NCBI RefSeq assembly: GCF_024171955.1
Contig: NZ_JAMTCS010000015.1
Span: 124,001-188,000, forward strand
Direction of reading: 5' to 3'
Source: Promicromonospora thailandica
GTDB taxonomy: Bacteria; Actinomycetota; Actinomycetes; Actinomycetales; Cellulomonadaceae
Length of the DNA: 64,000 bases
A model generated the notes under the pieces. That model was not told the origin of the DNA. It did no database searches and worked only from the letters and a program-made list of their open reading frames with translations. Of this stretch, positions 1 through 7,730 are shown piece after piece. A program made the translations under genes and the position numbers. Positions within the stretch are counted from its first letter, which is position 1. Every line of letters begins with the position of its first letter.

Positions 1-1
1 C

Positions 2-331
2 GTCGTGCGGCTCGCGCGGCGCGAGCGGCTCACGGTGCGGGAGCTCATCGGGCGGCTCGGGGGCGGGCGCGGGCACCGCACGTTCGCGGGCACCCCGGAG
101 CAGGTCGCCGACACGCTCCAGGAGTGGTACGACGCCGGGGCCGCCGACGGCTTCAACATCATGCCCGCGGCCCTGCCGTCCGGGCTGGAGCAGTTCACCG
201 AGCACGTGCTGCCGGTGCTGCGGGAGCGCGGGCTGTTCCGCACGGAGTACGAGGGCACCACGCTGCGCGAGCACTACGGGCTGGCCCGCCCGGCCAACCG
301 GTACGCGACCGCCGAGCAGGTCGGAGCCTGA
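2..331 (+). CDS. LLM-class flavin-dependent monooxygenase, C-terminal part (NtaA/SnaA/DszA type)
   Basis: The gene enters from the left edge, so only about the last 109 residues are visible and the true start is outside the window. The visible part has the tail typical of the NtaA/SnaA/DszA subgroup of bacterial luciferase-like monooxygenases: a TPEQVAD helix, the GFNIMPAALP strand, and the ERGLFRTEYEGTTLREHYGL end. These enzymes use FMNH2 supplied by a separate reductase to oxygenate organosulfur or amine compounds in the cytoplasm. It ends one base before the next luciferase-like gene, so the two are probably co-transcribed. The substrate cannot be told from this fragment. Confidence 0.85.
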   Translation, partial: VVRLARRERLTVRELIGRLGGGRGHRTFAGTPEQVADTLQEWYDAGAADGFNIMPAALPSGLEQFTEHVLPVLRERGLFRTEYEGTTLREHYGLARPANRYATAEQVGA

Positions 332-332
332 C

Positions 333-1484
333 ATGGCCGACGACATCCTCTGGTACATCCCCAACCAGACGCACCCCGGCCACCGCGGGGACGACGCCGG
401 CGCCGGGCACAACAGCCTGGACACGCTGACGGCGCACGCCACGGCTCTCGAGGAGCACGGCTGGGACGGCGCGCTGCTCGGCACGAGCTGGGGCCGGCCC
501 GACACGTTCACCGTGGCCACCGCGCTGGCCGCGCGGACCACGACGTTCGAGCCGCTGATCGCCGTCCGCCCCGGGTACTGGCGGCCCGCGCACCTGGCGT
601 CGGCGGCGGCCACGCTCGACCACCTGTCGGGCGGGCGCGTGCGGATCAACATCGTCTCGGGCCAGGACGACCTGGCCGCGTACGGCGACACCGAGGGCGA
701 CCAGGCCCACCGGTACGCCCGCACGAAGGAGTTCCTGCAGGTCGTGCGGCGGCTGTGGACGCAGGAGTCGGTCACCTACGCGGGCGAGCACTTCCAGGTC
801 ACGGACTCGACGCTGGACCTGCACCCCGTGGCCCGGCCGGGCCGGCCGCACCCCCGCCTGTACTTCGGCGGGGCGTCGGCGGCGGCCGAGCGCGTGGCCG
901 CCACCGAGGCGGACGTGCAGCTCTTCTGGGGCGAGCCCCTGGACGGTGTCGCGGAGCGGATCGCGTGCCTGCGCGCCCTGGAGTCCTCGCTCGGGCGCGA
1001 CCTGCCGCCGCTGGAGTTCGGGCTGCGGATCACGACGTTCGTCCGCGACACGACCGAGCAGGCGTGGGCCGACGCCGAGGCGAAGGTCGCCGAGCTCGCC
1101 GCCCGCGCCGACCACGAGCACCCGGGGGTGCGCCGGTGGGGCCGGTCGTCCGCCGTCGGGCAGCAGCGCCTGCTGGAGCTCGCCGGACGGGGCGACGTGC
1201 TGGACGACATCCTCTACACCGCGCCCGGCCGCGCCGGGGGCGGGGGCGCGGGGACCACGTGGCTGGTCGGCACCGCGCGCGAGGTCGCGGCGGCGCTGCG
1301 CCGGTACGAGGCGCTGGGGGTGACCCACTTCGTGCTCTCCGACACGCCGTACCTGCCGGAGATCGAGCGTCAGGGCCGGGACCTGGTCCCGCTGCTGCGC
1401 GGCCCGTCCACCCGGGGTCGTCAGCCCGCGAGCTGGGCGCCGTCGGGGAAGTCGGTCGAGCGCGACAGCTCCGCCCAGGCCTGA
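333..1484 (+). CDS. LLM-class flavin-dependent oxidoreductase (SsuD-like alkanesulfonate monooxygenase family)
   Basis: This 383-residue protein has the luciferase-like TIM-barrel pattern of the alkanesulfonate monooxygenase group: LWYIPNQTHPGH at the N-terminus, LIAVRPGYWRPAHLAS, LSGGRVRINIVSGQD near residue 105, and YFGGASAAAERVA. Family members cleave C-S bonds of sulfonates with FMNH2 and O2 to release sulfite. The ATG follows the preceding monooxygenase stop by one base, which suggests an operon with paired oxygenases for scavenging sulfur. The last 64 bp overlap the 3' end of the convergent SDR gene. The final 20 or so residues (from TRGRQ) look like read-through tail rather than conserved domain, so a small 3' rearrangement is possible. 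Confidence 0.87.
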   Translation: MADDILWYIPNQTHPGHRGDDAGAGHNSLDTLTAHATALEEHGWDGALLGTSWGRPDTFTVATALAARTTTFEPLIAVRPGYWRPAHLASAAATLDHLSGGRVRINIVSGQDDLAAYGDTEGDQAHRYARTKEFLQVVRRLWTQESVTYAGEHFQVTDSTLDLHPVARPGRPHPRLYFGGASAAAERVAATEADVQLFWGEPLDGVAERIACLRALESSLGRDLPPLEFGLRITTFVRDTTEQAWADAEAKVAELAARADHEHPGVRRWGRSSAVGQQRLLELAGRGDVLDDILYTAPGRAGGGGAGTTWLVGTAREVAAALRRYEALGVTHFVLSDTPYLPEIERQGRDLVPLLRGPSTRGRQPASWAPSGKSVERDSSAQA

Positions 1485-2284
1485 ATCTCCCGGTCGACGG
1501 CGGCGCGGCCGTTCGTGACCAGCCGCAGCGCGTCGGACCCGAGCACGAGGTGGGCGGGCGGGTCCGGCGTGCCGACGATCGTCAGGACGGCCTCCGCGGC
1601 CTTCTGCGGGTTGCCGAGCTGCCGCCCGTCGGCGGCCAGCCGGTGCTCCCGGACGGGTGTCATGACCTCGTCGTAGTCGGGGATCGAGCGCTCCGTCCGG
1701 ATCATCGAGCGGCCGGCCCAGTCCGTGCGGAACGATCCTGGCGCGACGGCGGTCACATGGACGCCGAAGGGGGCGACCTCCTTGCCCACCGTCTCCAGGA
1801 TGCCCTCCACCGCGTACTTGCTGCCCTGGTAGAACGACGTTCCCGGCACGGTGATGAGCCCCGCCATGGACGTGATGCCGAGGATGTGCCCGCGGCGTCG
1901 GCGGCGCATGTGCGGCAGCACGGCCTTGACCGTGGCGACCGTGCCGTACACGTTCACCTCGAACTGCCGCCGCAGGTCGGCCATCGAGGACTCCTCGAAC
2001 ACGCCCTCGTGGCCGTACCCGGCGTTCGCGACGAGGACGTCGATCGGCCCGACGACCTCCTCGACGCCGTCGACGACGCGCACGACCGCGTCGTCGTCGG
2101 TGACGTCGAGGAGACGGGCGACCGCCCGCCCGGGCGACCGGGCCTCGAAGGTGTCGGCGTCGGCCTGCGTGCGGACGGTCCCGACGACGGTGTGGCCGGC
2201 GTCGAGCGCGGCCCCGGCGATCGCCCGGCCGAGCCCGGAGCTCACGCCGGTGACGAGAAAGGTCAGGTGCTTCGTGGTGGTCAT
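1421..2284 (-). CDS. SDR family NAD(P)-dependent oxidoreductase
   Basis: This 287-residue classical short-chain dehydrogenase has the cofactor motif TGVSSGLG (residues 12-19), the NAG motif at 87-89, catalytic Ser139, and the YxxxK pair Tyr152/Lys156 in FYQGSKYA. It should reduce or oxidise a small carbonyl/alcohol in the cytoplasm with NAD(P)(H); the substrate is unknown. It diverges from a TetR regulator whose likely operators (two tandem palindromes) lie just upstream of this ATG, so induction by the regulator's ligand is likely. Its 3' end overlaps the convergent monooxygenase gene by 64 bp. Confidence 0.9.
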   Translation of the reverse strand: MTTTKHLTFLVTGVSSGLGRAIAGAALDAGHTVVGTVRTQADADTFEARSPGRAVARLLDVTDDDAVVRVVDGVEEVVGPIDVLVANAGYGHEGVFEESSMADLRRQFEVNVYGTVATVKAVLPHMRRRRRGHILGITSMAGLITVPGTSFYQGSKYAVEGILETVGKEVAPFGVHVTAVAPGSFRTDWAGRSMIRTERSIPDYDEVMTPVREHRLAADGRQLGNPQKAAEAVLTIVGTPDPPAHLVLGSDALRLVTNGRAAVDREIQAWAELSRSTDFPDGAQLAG

Positions 2285-2301
2285 GCCACCAAATCTACAC
2301 C

Positions 2302-2341
2302 GTGTCGATTTTCAACGACACCGCGTCGATTTTATTCGACG
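2302..2341. promoter_or_regulatory. Tandem palindromic operators between SDR and TetR genes
   Basis: Two palindromes sit in the 74-bp divergent gap. The first has arms GTGTCG/CGACAC (2302-2321) and the second arms CGTCGA/TCGACG (2324-2341). Both have an AT-rich ATTTT-like centre that stands out in this GC-rich DNA. Their centres are 21 bp apart, two helical turns, as expected for a pair of TetR dimers on one face. Assignment to the adjacent TetR gene is inferred from position. Confidence 0.65.
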
Positions 2342-2358
2342 GCGGGTAGACTCGCGGT

Positions 2359-3000
2359 GTGAGCGACACGACGCAGGACGCGGGGACCGACGGCCGGCGG
2401 CGGCGCACCGCCCCGACGAAGGGCGACCTGCGGGAACGCGCGATCCTCGACGCCGCGGAGCAGCAGCTCGCGAGCGCCGGGTACGAGGGCATGACCGTGG
2501 CCACCATCGCGCAGGCCGCCGGCATCACCCGCGCGGCCCTGTACTTCTACTTCGGCTCGAAGCACGACGTGGTCGCGGCACTGGTCGAACGGACGGTGAC
2601 GGCGTTGCGCGCCGAGATCGACGCGGCCGGCGACGGCGCCACTCCCGGGCAGGCCGTGCGCGACGGCGTCGAACGGACCGCCCGCATGTGGCGCGAGCAC
2701 GGCACCGTCATGCGCGCCGCCGTCGAGCTGTCCCCCGCGGTTCCCGCGATCGACCGGGCCTGGCGGTCGGCGGTGGTCGCACTGGCCGACACGATGCGCG
2801 GCGTGGCCGAGCGCGCCGGGGTCCCGGCCGGGCCCGGGCCGCGGGACGCGGCCGCCGTCACCGCCGCGCTGGTCTGGATGACGGAGCGGGTCTTCTACCA
2901 GGCGGTGGTCGCGGGGGCGGGTCCCGCTCTCGACGACGCGGCGGCGACGCTCACCCACGTCTGGTCGAGCGCTCTCGGGCCGGACGGCCGGGAGCCCTGA
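2359..3000 (+). CDS. TetR/AcrR family transcriptional regulator
   Basis: A 213-residue regulator starting at GTG. The N-terminal helix-turn-helix is clear (AILDAAEQQLASAGYEGMTV, then TIAQAAGITRAALYFYFGSK, about residues 28-70), followed by a variable ligand-binding C-terminal half ending in a TetR_C-like DERVFYQAVV-type helix. It diverges from the SDR at 1421-2284, with two palindromes between, so it probably represses that gene and itself until a small ligand binds. It might also act on the secreted hydrolase downstream, but that gene's palindrome has a different sequence. The ligand is unknown. Confidence 0.9.
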   Translation: MSDTTQDAGTDGRRRRTAPTKGDLRERAILDAAEQQLASAGYEGMTVATIAQAAGITRAALYFYFGSKHDVVAALVERTVTALRAEIDAAGDGATPGQAVRDGVERTARMWREHGTVMRAAVELSPAVPAIDRAWRSAVVALADTMRGVAERAGVPAGPGPRDAAAVTAALVWMTERVFYQAVVAGAGPALDDAAATLTHVWSSALGPDGREP

Positions 3001-3060
3001 GGGCGCGACGCGATCTATGTCACATCGGGTGGCTTGTCCTGGAGCGATCTTCGTGTCACG

Positions 3061-3082
3061 GTAGACGTACTAGTTCGTCTAC
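3061..3082. promoter_or_regulatory. 22-bp palindrome upstream of the secreted hydrolase
   Basis: Arms GTAGACG and CGTCTAC flank an ACTAGT core; 20 of 22 positions are symmetric. It ends 29 bp before the ATG of the hydrolase at 3112, a natural place for a repressor site at the promoter. The sequence resembles TetR-type operators but does not match the palindromes upstream of the neighbouring TetR gene, so a regulator encoded elsewhere may bind here. Confidence 0.55.
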
Positions 3083-3111
3083 ATGACGAGCTCTCGTCGG
3101 AAGGAACCCCC

Positions 3112-3954
3112 ATGAAGTCCATGTCCTCGGCGCGCCGGTCGCTCGGCGCCGTCGCCGGTGTCGCGGTCAGCGCGGCCCTCGCCCTCGGTGTCGGCGCGAG
3201 CGTGGCGCAGGCCGACAGCGGCCGCCACCCCGCTCACGACAGCTCCGAGAAGCCCACGGTCGTGCTGGTGCACGGCGCCTTCGCCGACGCGAGCGGCTGG
3301 GGCGGCGTGATCGAGAAGCTCGAGCGCGACGGCTACCCCGTGCTCGCCGTCGCCAACCCCCTGCGTGGCCTGGCGTCCGACTCGGCGTACGTGCGCAGCG
3401 TCGTCGACGCGATCGACGGCGACGTGGTGCTGGTCGGCCACTCCTACGGCGGCGGCGTGATCACCAACGCGGCCTCCGGTGCCGACAACGTCGACGCCCT
3501 GGTCTACGTCGCGGCGTTCGCGCCCGACAAGGGCGAGACCGTCGGCCAGTTCAACGACCCGTCGCAGTACCCGGGCAGCGAGCTGGAGCCGGAGTCCCTG
3601 GTGCTGCGGCCGTACCCGGGCGGCGTCGACGCGACGATCGACCCCGCCGACTTCCGCCAGATCTTCGCCGCCGACCTGCCGCAGCGGCAGACCCGCATCA
3701 TGGCCGCGACCCAGCGGCCCGCGAACGTGGCGGTCCTCGAGGAGGAGTCGACGAGCGAGCCCGCCTGGAAGACCATCCCCAGCTGGTACCAGGTCTCCAC
3801 GCAGGACCACGCCCTGTCCCCCGTCGCCCAGCGGTTCTTCGCCGAGCGGATGGGCGCGCACACCAGCGCGATCAAGGCCTCGCACGCCGGCTACGTCTCC
3901 CACCCGAACGAGACGGCACAGGTGATCGAGCAGGCGGCCCGCGCCACCAGCTGA
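3112..3954 (+). CDS. Secreted alpha/beta hydrolase
   Basis: A 280-residue protein. I chose ATG 3112 over upstream in-frame starts because it follows a GGAAGGA ribosome-binding site and begins a clean Sec signal peptide (basic MKSMSSARRS, hydrophobic stretch, cleavage near AQA-D, residues about 32-34). The mature domain has VVLVHGAFADASGWG (oxyanion loop), the nucleophile elbow GHSYGG, an acid loop around QDHALSP, and a C-terminal catalytic His in KASHAGYVSHP. It belongs to the group of small alpha/beta hydrolases common in soil bacteria, acting outside the membrane on an ester or amide. The substrate is unknown. It is followed by a large palindromic repeat array. Confidence 0.88.
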   Translation: MKSMSSARRSLGAVAGVAVSAALALGVGASVAQADSGRHPAHDSSEKPTVVLVHGAFADASGWGGVIEKLERDGYPVLAVANPLRGLASDSAYVRSVVDAIDGDVVLVGHSYGGGVITNAASGADNVDALVYVAAFAPDKGETVGQFNDPSQYPGSELEPESLVLRPYPGGVDATIDPADFRQIFAADLPQRQTRIMAATQRPANVAVLEEESTSEPAWKTIPSWYQVSTQDHALSPVAQRFFAERMGAHTSAIKASHAGYVSHPNETAQVIEQAARATS

Positions 3955-3970
3955 CACACGCCCGCTGGGC

Positions 3971-4084
3971 GCCGAGATCTGGCGTCCAGCTGCCGAGATC
4001 TGGTGTCTGCGCCGAGATCTGGTGGTGCACCGCCAGATCTCGGCGCGGGCACCAGATCTCGGCGCGGCAGTACCAGATCTCGGC
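3971..4084. repeat. Symmetric six-copy AGATCT palindromic array (REP-like element A)
   Basis: Three direct copies of GCCGAGATCTGG start at 3971, 3992 and 4011. Three inverted copies, CCAGATCTCGGC, start at 4033, 4052 and 4073. Every pair is exactly symmetric about position 4027.5, with repeat steps of 21, 19, 19 and 21 bp, and the centre is GGTGCACC. The whole can fold into one imperfect hairpin with arms of 57 bases whose mismatches fall only between the conserved blocks. It fills most of the 251-bp gap between the hydrolase and the DUF4383 gene. A terminator or REP-type element is likely; the function is not known. Confidence 0.85.
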
Positions 4085-4205
4085 GAGGTCCGCGCCGGCC
4101 GCGGCGGCCGGCAGAACATGTCGCCGCACGCAGATGCGAGTGGTCCGCCGCGGGCCGACGGTGGTGGGACCGGTCAGTCCCAGCTCTCCCGAGAGGAGAA
4201 GTGCC

Positions 4206-4652
4206 ATGACGCAGTCCCTGTCCACGACGCAGACGCGGGCGCCTCACCAGTGGTTGGCCCTCACGATCGGCGTCGTCTACCTCCTGGTCGGTGTCGCGGG
4301 CTTCCTCGTGACCGGGTTCGACGGCTTCGCCGAGCACGATCACGACCAGACGCTCCTCGGCTTCGCGGTCAACCCGCTGCACAACATCGTGCACCTGCTC
4401 ATCGGGCTCCTCGGCGTGGCCCTGTGGTCCTCGCCGGGCCGGGCCCGGACGTTCGGCTGGCTGCTCGTCGTCGGTTACGGCGCGGCCTTCGTCTACGGCC
4501 TGATCGCCGTGAACAACCCGGACATCAACATCCTGAACATCAACGCGGCCGACAACTGGCTCCACATCCTGAGCGTCCTCGCCGGTCTGGTCATCGCCCT
4601 GTGGCCCCGCCGCCGGGCGGGCACGACCTCGCCGGGACCGCGCCAGGTCTGA
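4206..4652 (+). CDS. DUF4383 domain membrane protein
   Basis: A 148-residue integral membrane protein. ATG 4206 follows a good GAGAGGAGAA ribosome-binding site; longer upstream starts would read into the repeat region. Four membrane segments are visible: WLALTIGVVYLLVGVAGFL (about 16-34), NIVHLLIGLLGVALW (about 60-75), FGWLLVVGYGAAFVYGLIAV (about 83-102), and LHILSVLAGLVIALW (about 118-132). The NPLHNIVHLLIG pattern between segments one and two is typical of DUF4383, a family of unknown function in actinobacteria. No partner is evident; it stands alone behind the repeat array. Confidence 0.85.
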   Translation: MTQSLSTTQTRAPHQWLALTIGVVYLLVGVAGFLVTGFDGFAEHDHDQTLLGFAVNPLHNIVHLLIGLLGVALWSSPGRARTFGWLLVVGYGAAFVYGLIAVNNPDINILNINAADNWLHILSVLAGLVIALWPRRRAGTTSPGPRQV

Positions 4653-4674
4653 GCGAACACCTCTGAGCGAACAG

Positions 4675-4724
4675 GTCTGAGCGGGCCGGACCCCGAACCA
4701 CCAGGGGCCCGCGCCCGCTCAGAC
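4675..4724. terminator. Bidirectional hairpin terminator
   Basis: Perfect 12-bp arms GTCTGAGCGGGC (4675-4686) and GCCCGCTCAGAC (4713-4724) flank a 26-base loop. The hairpin lies between the convergent DUF4383 gene and the leftward gene ending at 4719, so it can serve both. The right arm includes that gene's stop codon. Three short direct copies of TCTGAGCG precede it (from about 4648). Confidence 0.7.
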
Positions 4725-5363
4725 GTGCCCCGTGCGGGCCGCCCGGTAGGCGGGTGCGCGCAGCGCGGCTGCCCAGGCATAGGTGCCCAGGTCGCCGGGA
4801 GCGTGGAGCACGGGGTCCACGCGCGGCGCGTCCGTCCCGAGCTCCGGCCCGCAGCGCAGCAGGCCGAGCCGGTGCCAGCGTCCGCCCGGGTGCGCCGACA
4901 GCAGCACCAGCTCGGTGCCCGCGAGCGCCGCCAGGTCCGTGCCGGGGCGGCGGGGGCGGGGCGCGGCCGCCAGCAGCACGGGACGGCCGTCGGTGTCCCG
5001 GAACGGCATGAGCGTGCCGAACGCGCCCCCGAGCGGACGGCGGCGGGGCGCGAGCAGGAACCGGGTGACGCGGCCGGTGCCGGTCGCCGAGAGCAGGAGG
5101 TCCTGCGCCCGGTCGTCCTGGGTCCAGTGCACCGCGAGCCCGAACAGGTCGGGCCAGGGGGCGGGCAGGCCGCCGCCGCGTGAGGCACGGACCACGACGG
5201 GGTGGTCGGCGGGTGGGCCGAGCGCCGCGGCGCCGGGCGCCGTGCCGGCCTCGAGGTGCAGGGTTCCGCCGACCACCACGCCGTCCGGGTGCAGGGGGCG
5301 GGGGCGCCACCGGCGCACTGTCCCGATCGCGGCGCCCAGCACCCGCCCGACGGCGCGCGGCAC
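4719..5363 (-). CDS. Conserved hypothetical protein (214 aa)
   Basis: I do not recognise a characterised family with certainty. The 214-residue sequence has no signal peptide or membrane segment. It is beta-rich with repeated hydrophobic strands (DGVVVGGTLHLEAG, HPVVVRASRGGG, LFGLAVHWT, DLLLSATGTGRVTRFLL, ELVLLSAHPGG) and a conserved-looking AFGTLMPFRDTDGRPVLL segment. It resembles actinobacterial proteins sometimes annotated as phosphodiesterase, but I see no metal-binding motif to support that. It is the last gene of the leftward catalase/ADH run, 41 bp after the preceding stop. The GTG start is provisional; its GGAGG lies inside a small hairpin. Confidence 0.6.
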   Translation of the reverse strand: MPRAVGRVLGAAIGTVRRWRPRPLHPDGVVVGGTLHLEAGTAPGAAALGPPADHPVVVRASRGGGLPAPWPDLFGLAVHWTQDDRAQDLLLSATGTGRVTRFLLAPRRRPLGGAFGTLMPFRDTDGRPVLLAAAPRPRRPGTDLAALAGTELVLLSAHPGGRWHRLGLLRCGPELGTDAPRVDPVLHAPGDLGTYAWAAALRAPAYRAARTGHV

Positions 5364-5404
5364 CGCGGAGGCGCGTGCCTCCGGCGTCGTGCGCGGTACG
5401 GCGC

Positions 5405-5971
5405 TCAGGTCCGCACCCGCCGCACGAGTGCGCGGCCCAGGCGGTAGACGACCAGGCCTGCGAGCACCCAGGGGCCGACGACGAGCACCGGGTCGAGCAC
5501 CTGGTGGCGCACGTCGGTGCGGCCGGCGCGCGACCGCACCGGGTGGTTCCCGGCCTCCGCGAGCACGCCGGACTGCGTGACGGGGTCGTCCGGCCGCCGG
5601 GTGGCGAGGGAGGCGAGGTGGGACTCGACGGCGTCGACCCGGTCGGCCGCGACGAGCAGCAGCCAGTGCGCGGCGCGCGCCTCGCTGAACCGCCGGTACG
5701 CGTACCGGCGGACCACGCCGGACAGCCCCTTGAGCGGCACCGAGGTGCCGAACACGGGGGTGAGCCGCGCGTGCTCGACCGACCGTTCGCGCGGCTGGTG
5801 CTCGGGCTGCTGCTCGGGCAGCTCCCAGTGGGCTCCGGTCTCCAGGCCGCGTACCTCGCGCGGGACGGCGGGCCGGTCGGCCGGGTCCAGGTCGGCGCCC
5901 CAGCCGGGGATCCGGGCCCGGAGCTGGTCCGGGGTCTCGGGCAGGGGCGGTTTGTCGGCGGTGTACGGCAC
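5405..5971 (-). CDS. Hypothetical protein with C-terminal membrane segment (188 aa)
   Basis: Start GTG 5971 was chosen because GAGAGGGG lies 8 bases upstream. The protein begins with a proline-rich tail (PPLPETPDQLRARIPGWGAD), then a basic central domain (RRYAYRRFSEARAAHWLLLVAADRVDAVESHLASL), and ends with one membrane helix (VLVVGPWVLAGLVVYRLG) and a basic cytoplasmic end. The central part looks conserved but I cannot name the family. It lies 38 bp downstream of the Zn alcohol dehydrogenase, probably in the same operon, so a link to that redox or stress pathway is plausible but unproven. Confidence 0.65.
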   Translation of the reverse strand: MPYTADKPPLPETPDQLRARIPGWGADLDPADRPAVPREVRGLETGAHWELPEQQPEHQPRERSVEHARLTPVFGTSVPLKGLSGVVRRYAYRRFSEARAAHWLLLVAADRVDAVESHLASLATRRPDDPVTQSGVLAEAGNHPVRSRAGRTDVRHQVLDPVLVVGPWVLAGLVVYRLGRALVRRVRT

Positions 5972-6009
5972 GGTGGTACCCCTCTCGGTCGGGCGGTCGT
6001 CCGGCACGG

Positions 6010-7158
6010 TCAGTCCCCGCCAGGCACGACGAGCGGCTTGACGCAGCCGTCGAGCTTGGCGGAGAACATGTGGTACCCCTCGGCGATGTGCTCCAGGGGG
6101 ATGCGGTGGGTGACGATGTCGTTCGGCTTGAGGTAGCCGCTGCGCATGTGCTCGAACAGCCGGGGCCACTGCCGCTTCACCGGCGCCTGGTTGGCGCGCA
6201 GCGTGAGGCCCTTGTTCATGGCGTCGCCGAACTTCACGGCGCTGAAGATGGGCCCGTAGGCGCCCATGACCGACACGGTGCCGCCCTTGCGGACGCCGTC
6301 GATGGCCCAGTTCAGCGCGACGGGCGAGCCGCCCTGGAGCTTGAGCTTCGCGCTGGTCACGTGCTGCACGAGGTTGCCGTCGGCCTCGGCGCCCACGGCG
6401 TCGATCACACGGTCGGCGCCCAGCCAGCCGGTGGTGCGCTTGAGCTCCACGACGACGTCCTTGTGCTGCGTGTAGTTGATCGTCTCCGCGTAGGCGAAGG
6501 TGCGCGCCAGCTCCAGCCGCTCCTCGATCTGGTCGACGACGATGACGCGCCCGGCGCCCATCAGCCACGCCGACCGGGCGGCGAACAGCCCGACGGGGCC
6601 GGCCCCGAGCACGACGACGACGTCCCCCTCCGCGATGTCGGCGAGCTGCGCCCCGAAGTACCCGGTGGCGAGCGCGTCCGTGCAGAGCACGGCGTCCTCC
6701 TCGTCCATCCAGTCGGGCACCTTCGCCGGGCCGACGTCGGCGAAGGGCACGCGCACGAACTCGGCCTGCCCGCCGTCGTACCCGCCCGTGGTGTGCGAGT
6801 AGCCGTAGATGCCGCCGACGGCCGTCGCGTTGGGGTTGACGTTGTGGCAGTTGGAGTAGAGGCCACGGGCGCAGAAGAAGCACGTGCCGCAGTAGATGTT
6901 AAACGGCACCATGACCCGGTCGCCGACGGCGAGGTGCTGCACGGACGGGCCGACCTCGTGCACGACGCCGACGAACTCGTGCCCGAACGTCGACCCGACG
7001 CGGGTGTCGGGCATCATGCCGTGGTAGAGGTGCAGGTCGGAGCCGCAGATGGCCGCCGTCGTGACCCGGACGATCGCGTCGTTCGGGTGCTCGACGCGCG
7101 GCATCGGCTTGTCCTCGACGCGGATCTTGTACGGGCCGCGGTAGGTCATCGCTCTCAT
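6010..7158 (-). CDS. Zinc-dependent alcohol dehydrogenase (formaldehyde dehydrogenase-like MDR)
   Basis: A 382-residue medium-chain dehydrogenase. Catalytic zinc ligands Cys38 and His60-Glu61 (TFGHEFVG) and the four structural-zinc cysteines (Cys90, 93, 96, 104 in YCGTCFFC...SNC) are all present. The Rossmann motif is VVVLGAGPVGLFA. The pattern and length match the glutathione-independent formaldehyde dehydrogenase/threonine dehydrogenase-like group that oxidises alcohols or aldehydes with NAD+. Its ATG overlaps the stop of the upstream DUF2231 gene (ATGA), so translation is coupled. With the Mn catalase upstream this suggests a detoxification operon. The substrate is not determined. Confidence 0.9.
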   Translation of the reverse strand: MRAMTYRGPYKIRVEDKPMPRVEHPNDAIVRVTTAAICGSDLHLYHGMMPDTRVGSTFGHEFVGVVHEVGPSVQHLAVGDRVMVPFNIYCGTCFFCARGLYSNCHNVNPNATAVGGIYGYSHTTGGYDGGQAEFVRVPFADVGPAKVPDWMDEEDAVLCTDALATGYFGAQLADIAEGDVVVVLGAGPVGLFAARSAWLMGAGRVIVVDQIEERLELARTFAYAETINYTQHKDVVVELKRTTGWLGADRVIDAVGAEADGNLVQHVTSAKLKLQGGSPVALNWAIDGVRKGGTVSVMGAYGPIFSAVKFGDAMNKGLTLRANQAPVKRQWPRLFEHMRSGYLKPNDIVTHRIPLEHIAEGYHMFSAKLDGCVKPLVVPGGD

Positions 7159-7679
7159 GGGGTCTCCCGTGACGTCGGGTGGGGTGCCTGGCCGGGCAGC
7201 GCGATCCCGGTCGTGAGCCGGGCCGGGGCGTCGAGGCCCGCGTCGTCGTCCACGCCGACGCCCAGCCGCCCCACCAGCTCGCCGCCGAGCCAGCCGGTGG
7301 CGCCCGCGAGGAGCAGGGCGACCAGGCCGAGCAGGAACGCGGGCGTGCCGGGCACGGCCTCGGGGTCACCGGTGCGCAGCAGCGAGCTCCCCGCGAACAG
7401 CACGAGCACGGCCACGTTGCCGGCGCCGTGCAGGAACGCCACCCGCTTGGCGCGCGTGCCGCGCGGTACGGCGAGGTAGTCGATCAGGCCGAACACCGAC
7501 GCGACCAGGCCCGCGACCACGCCGACGGCGATCATCAGGTACGCCGCGAACGCCAGGCGCGCGTCACCGGTCACCAGACCGACCACGTCGAACGCGACCG
7601 CCAGGGCGAGGATCCCCAGCGGCAGCACCACGAGCTGCTGGTGCACCGCGTGCCCGGCAGCCTTTGCTCTGCTCTCCAT
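7155..7679 (-). CDS. DUF2231 domain membrane protein
   Basis: A 174-residue protein with four hydrophobic segments (LVVLPLGILALAVAFDVVGLV, FAAYLMIAVGVVAGLVASVFG, GAGNVAVLVLFAG, FLLGLVALLLAGATGWLGG). The early GHAVHQQLVVLPLG motif is the DUF2231 signature, in which His residues at the membrane face may bind a ligand or haem. The C-terminal tail is acidic, then proline-rich. It lies between the metallo-beta-lactamase-fold hydrolase (51 bp gap) and the alcohol dehydrogenase (4-bp overlap). The family has no settled function. Confidence 0.87.
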   Translation of the reverse strand: MESRAKAAGHAVHQQLVVLPLGILALAVAFDVVGLVTGDARLAFAAYLMIAVGVVAGLVASVFGLIDYLAVPRGTRAKRVAFLHGAGNVAVLVLFAGSSLLRTGDPEAVPGTPAFLLGLVALLLAGATGWLGGELVGRLGVGVDDDAGLDAPARLTTGIALPGQAPHPTSRETP

Positions 7680-7730
7680 GTGCGACCTCTCGTACCTCGG
7701 TGTCGTACTGCTCTGTCTCGTCCAGCACTC

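Noticed and set aside
3971-4084. CRISPR array
   Set aside because: Repeats are 12 bp, three direct and three inverted, with 7-10 bp spacers; CRISPR repeats are longer, all in one direction, with spacers near 30 bp, and no cas gene is present.
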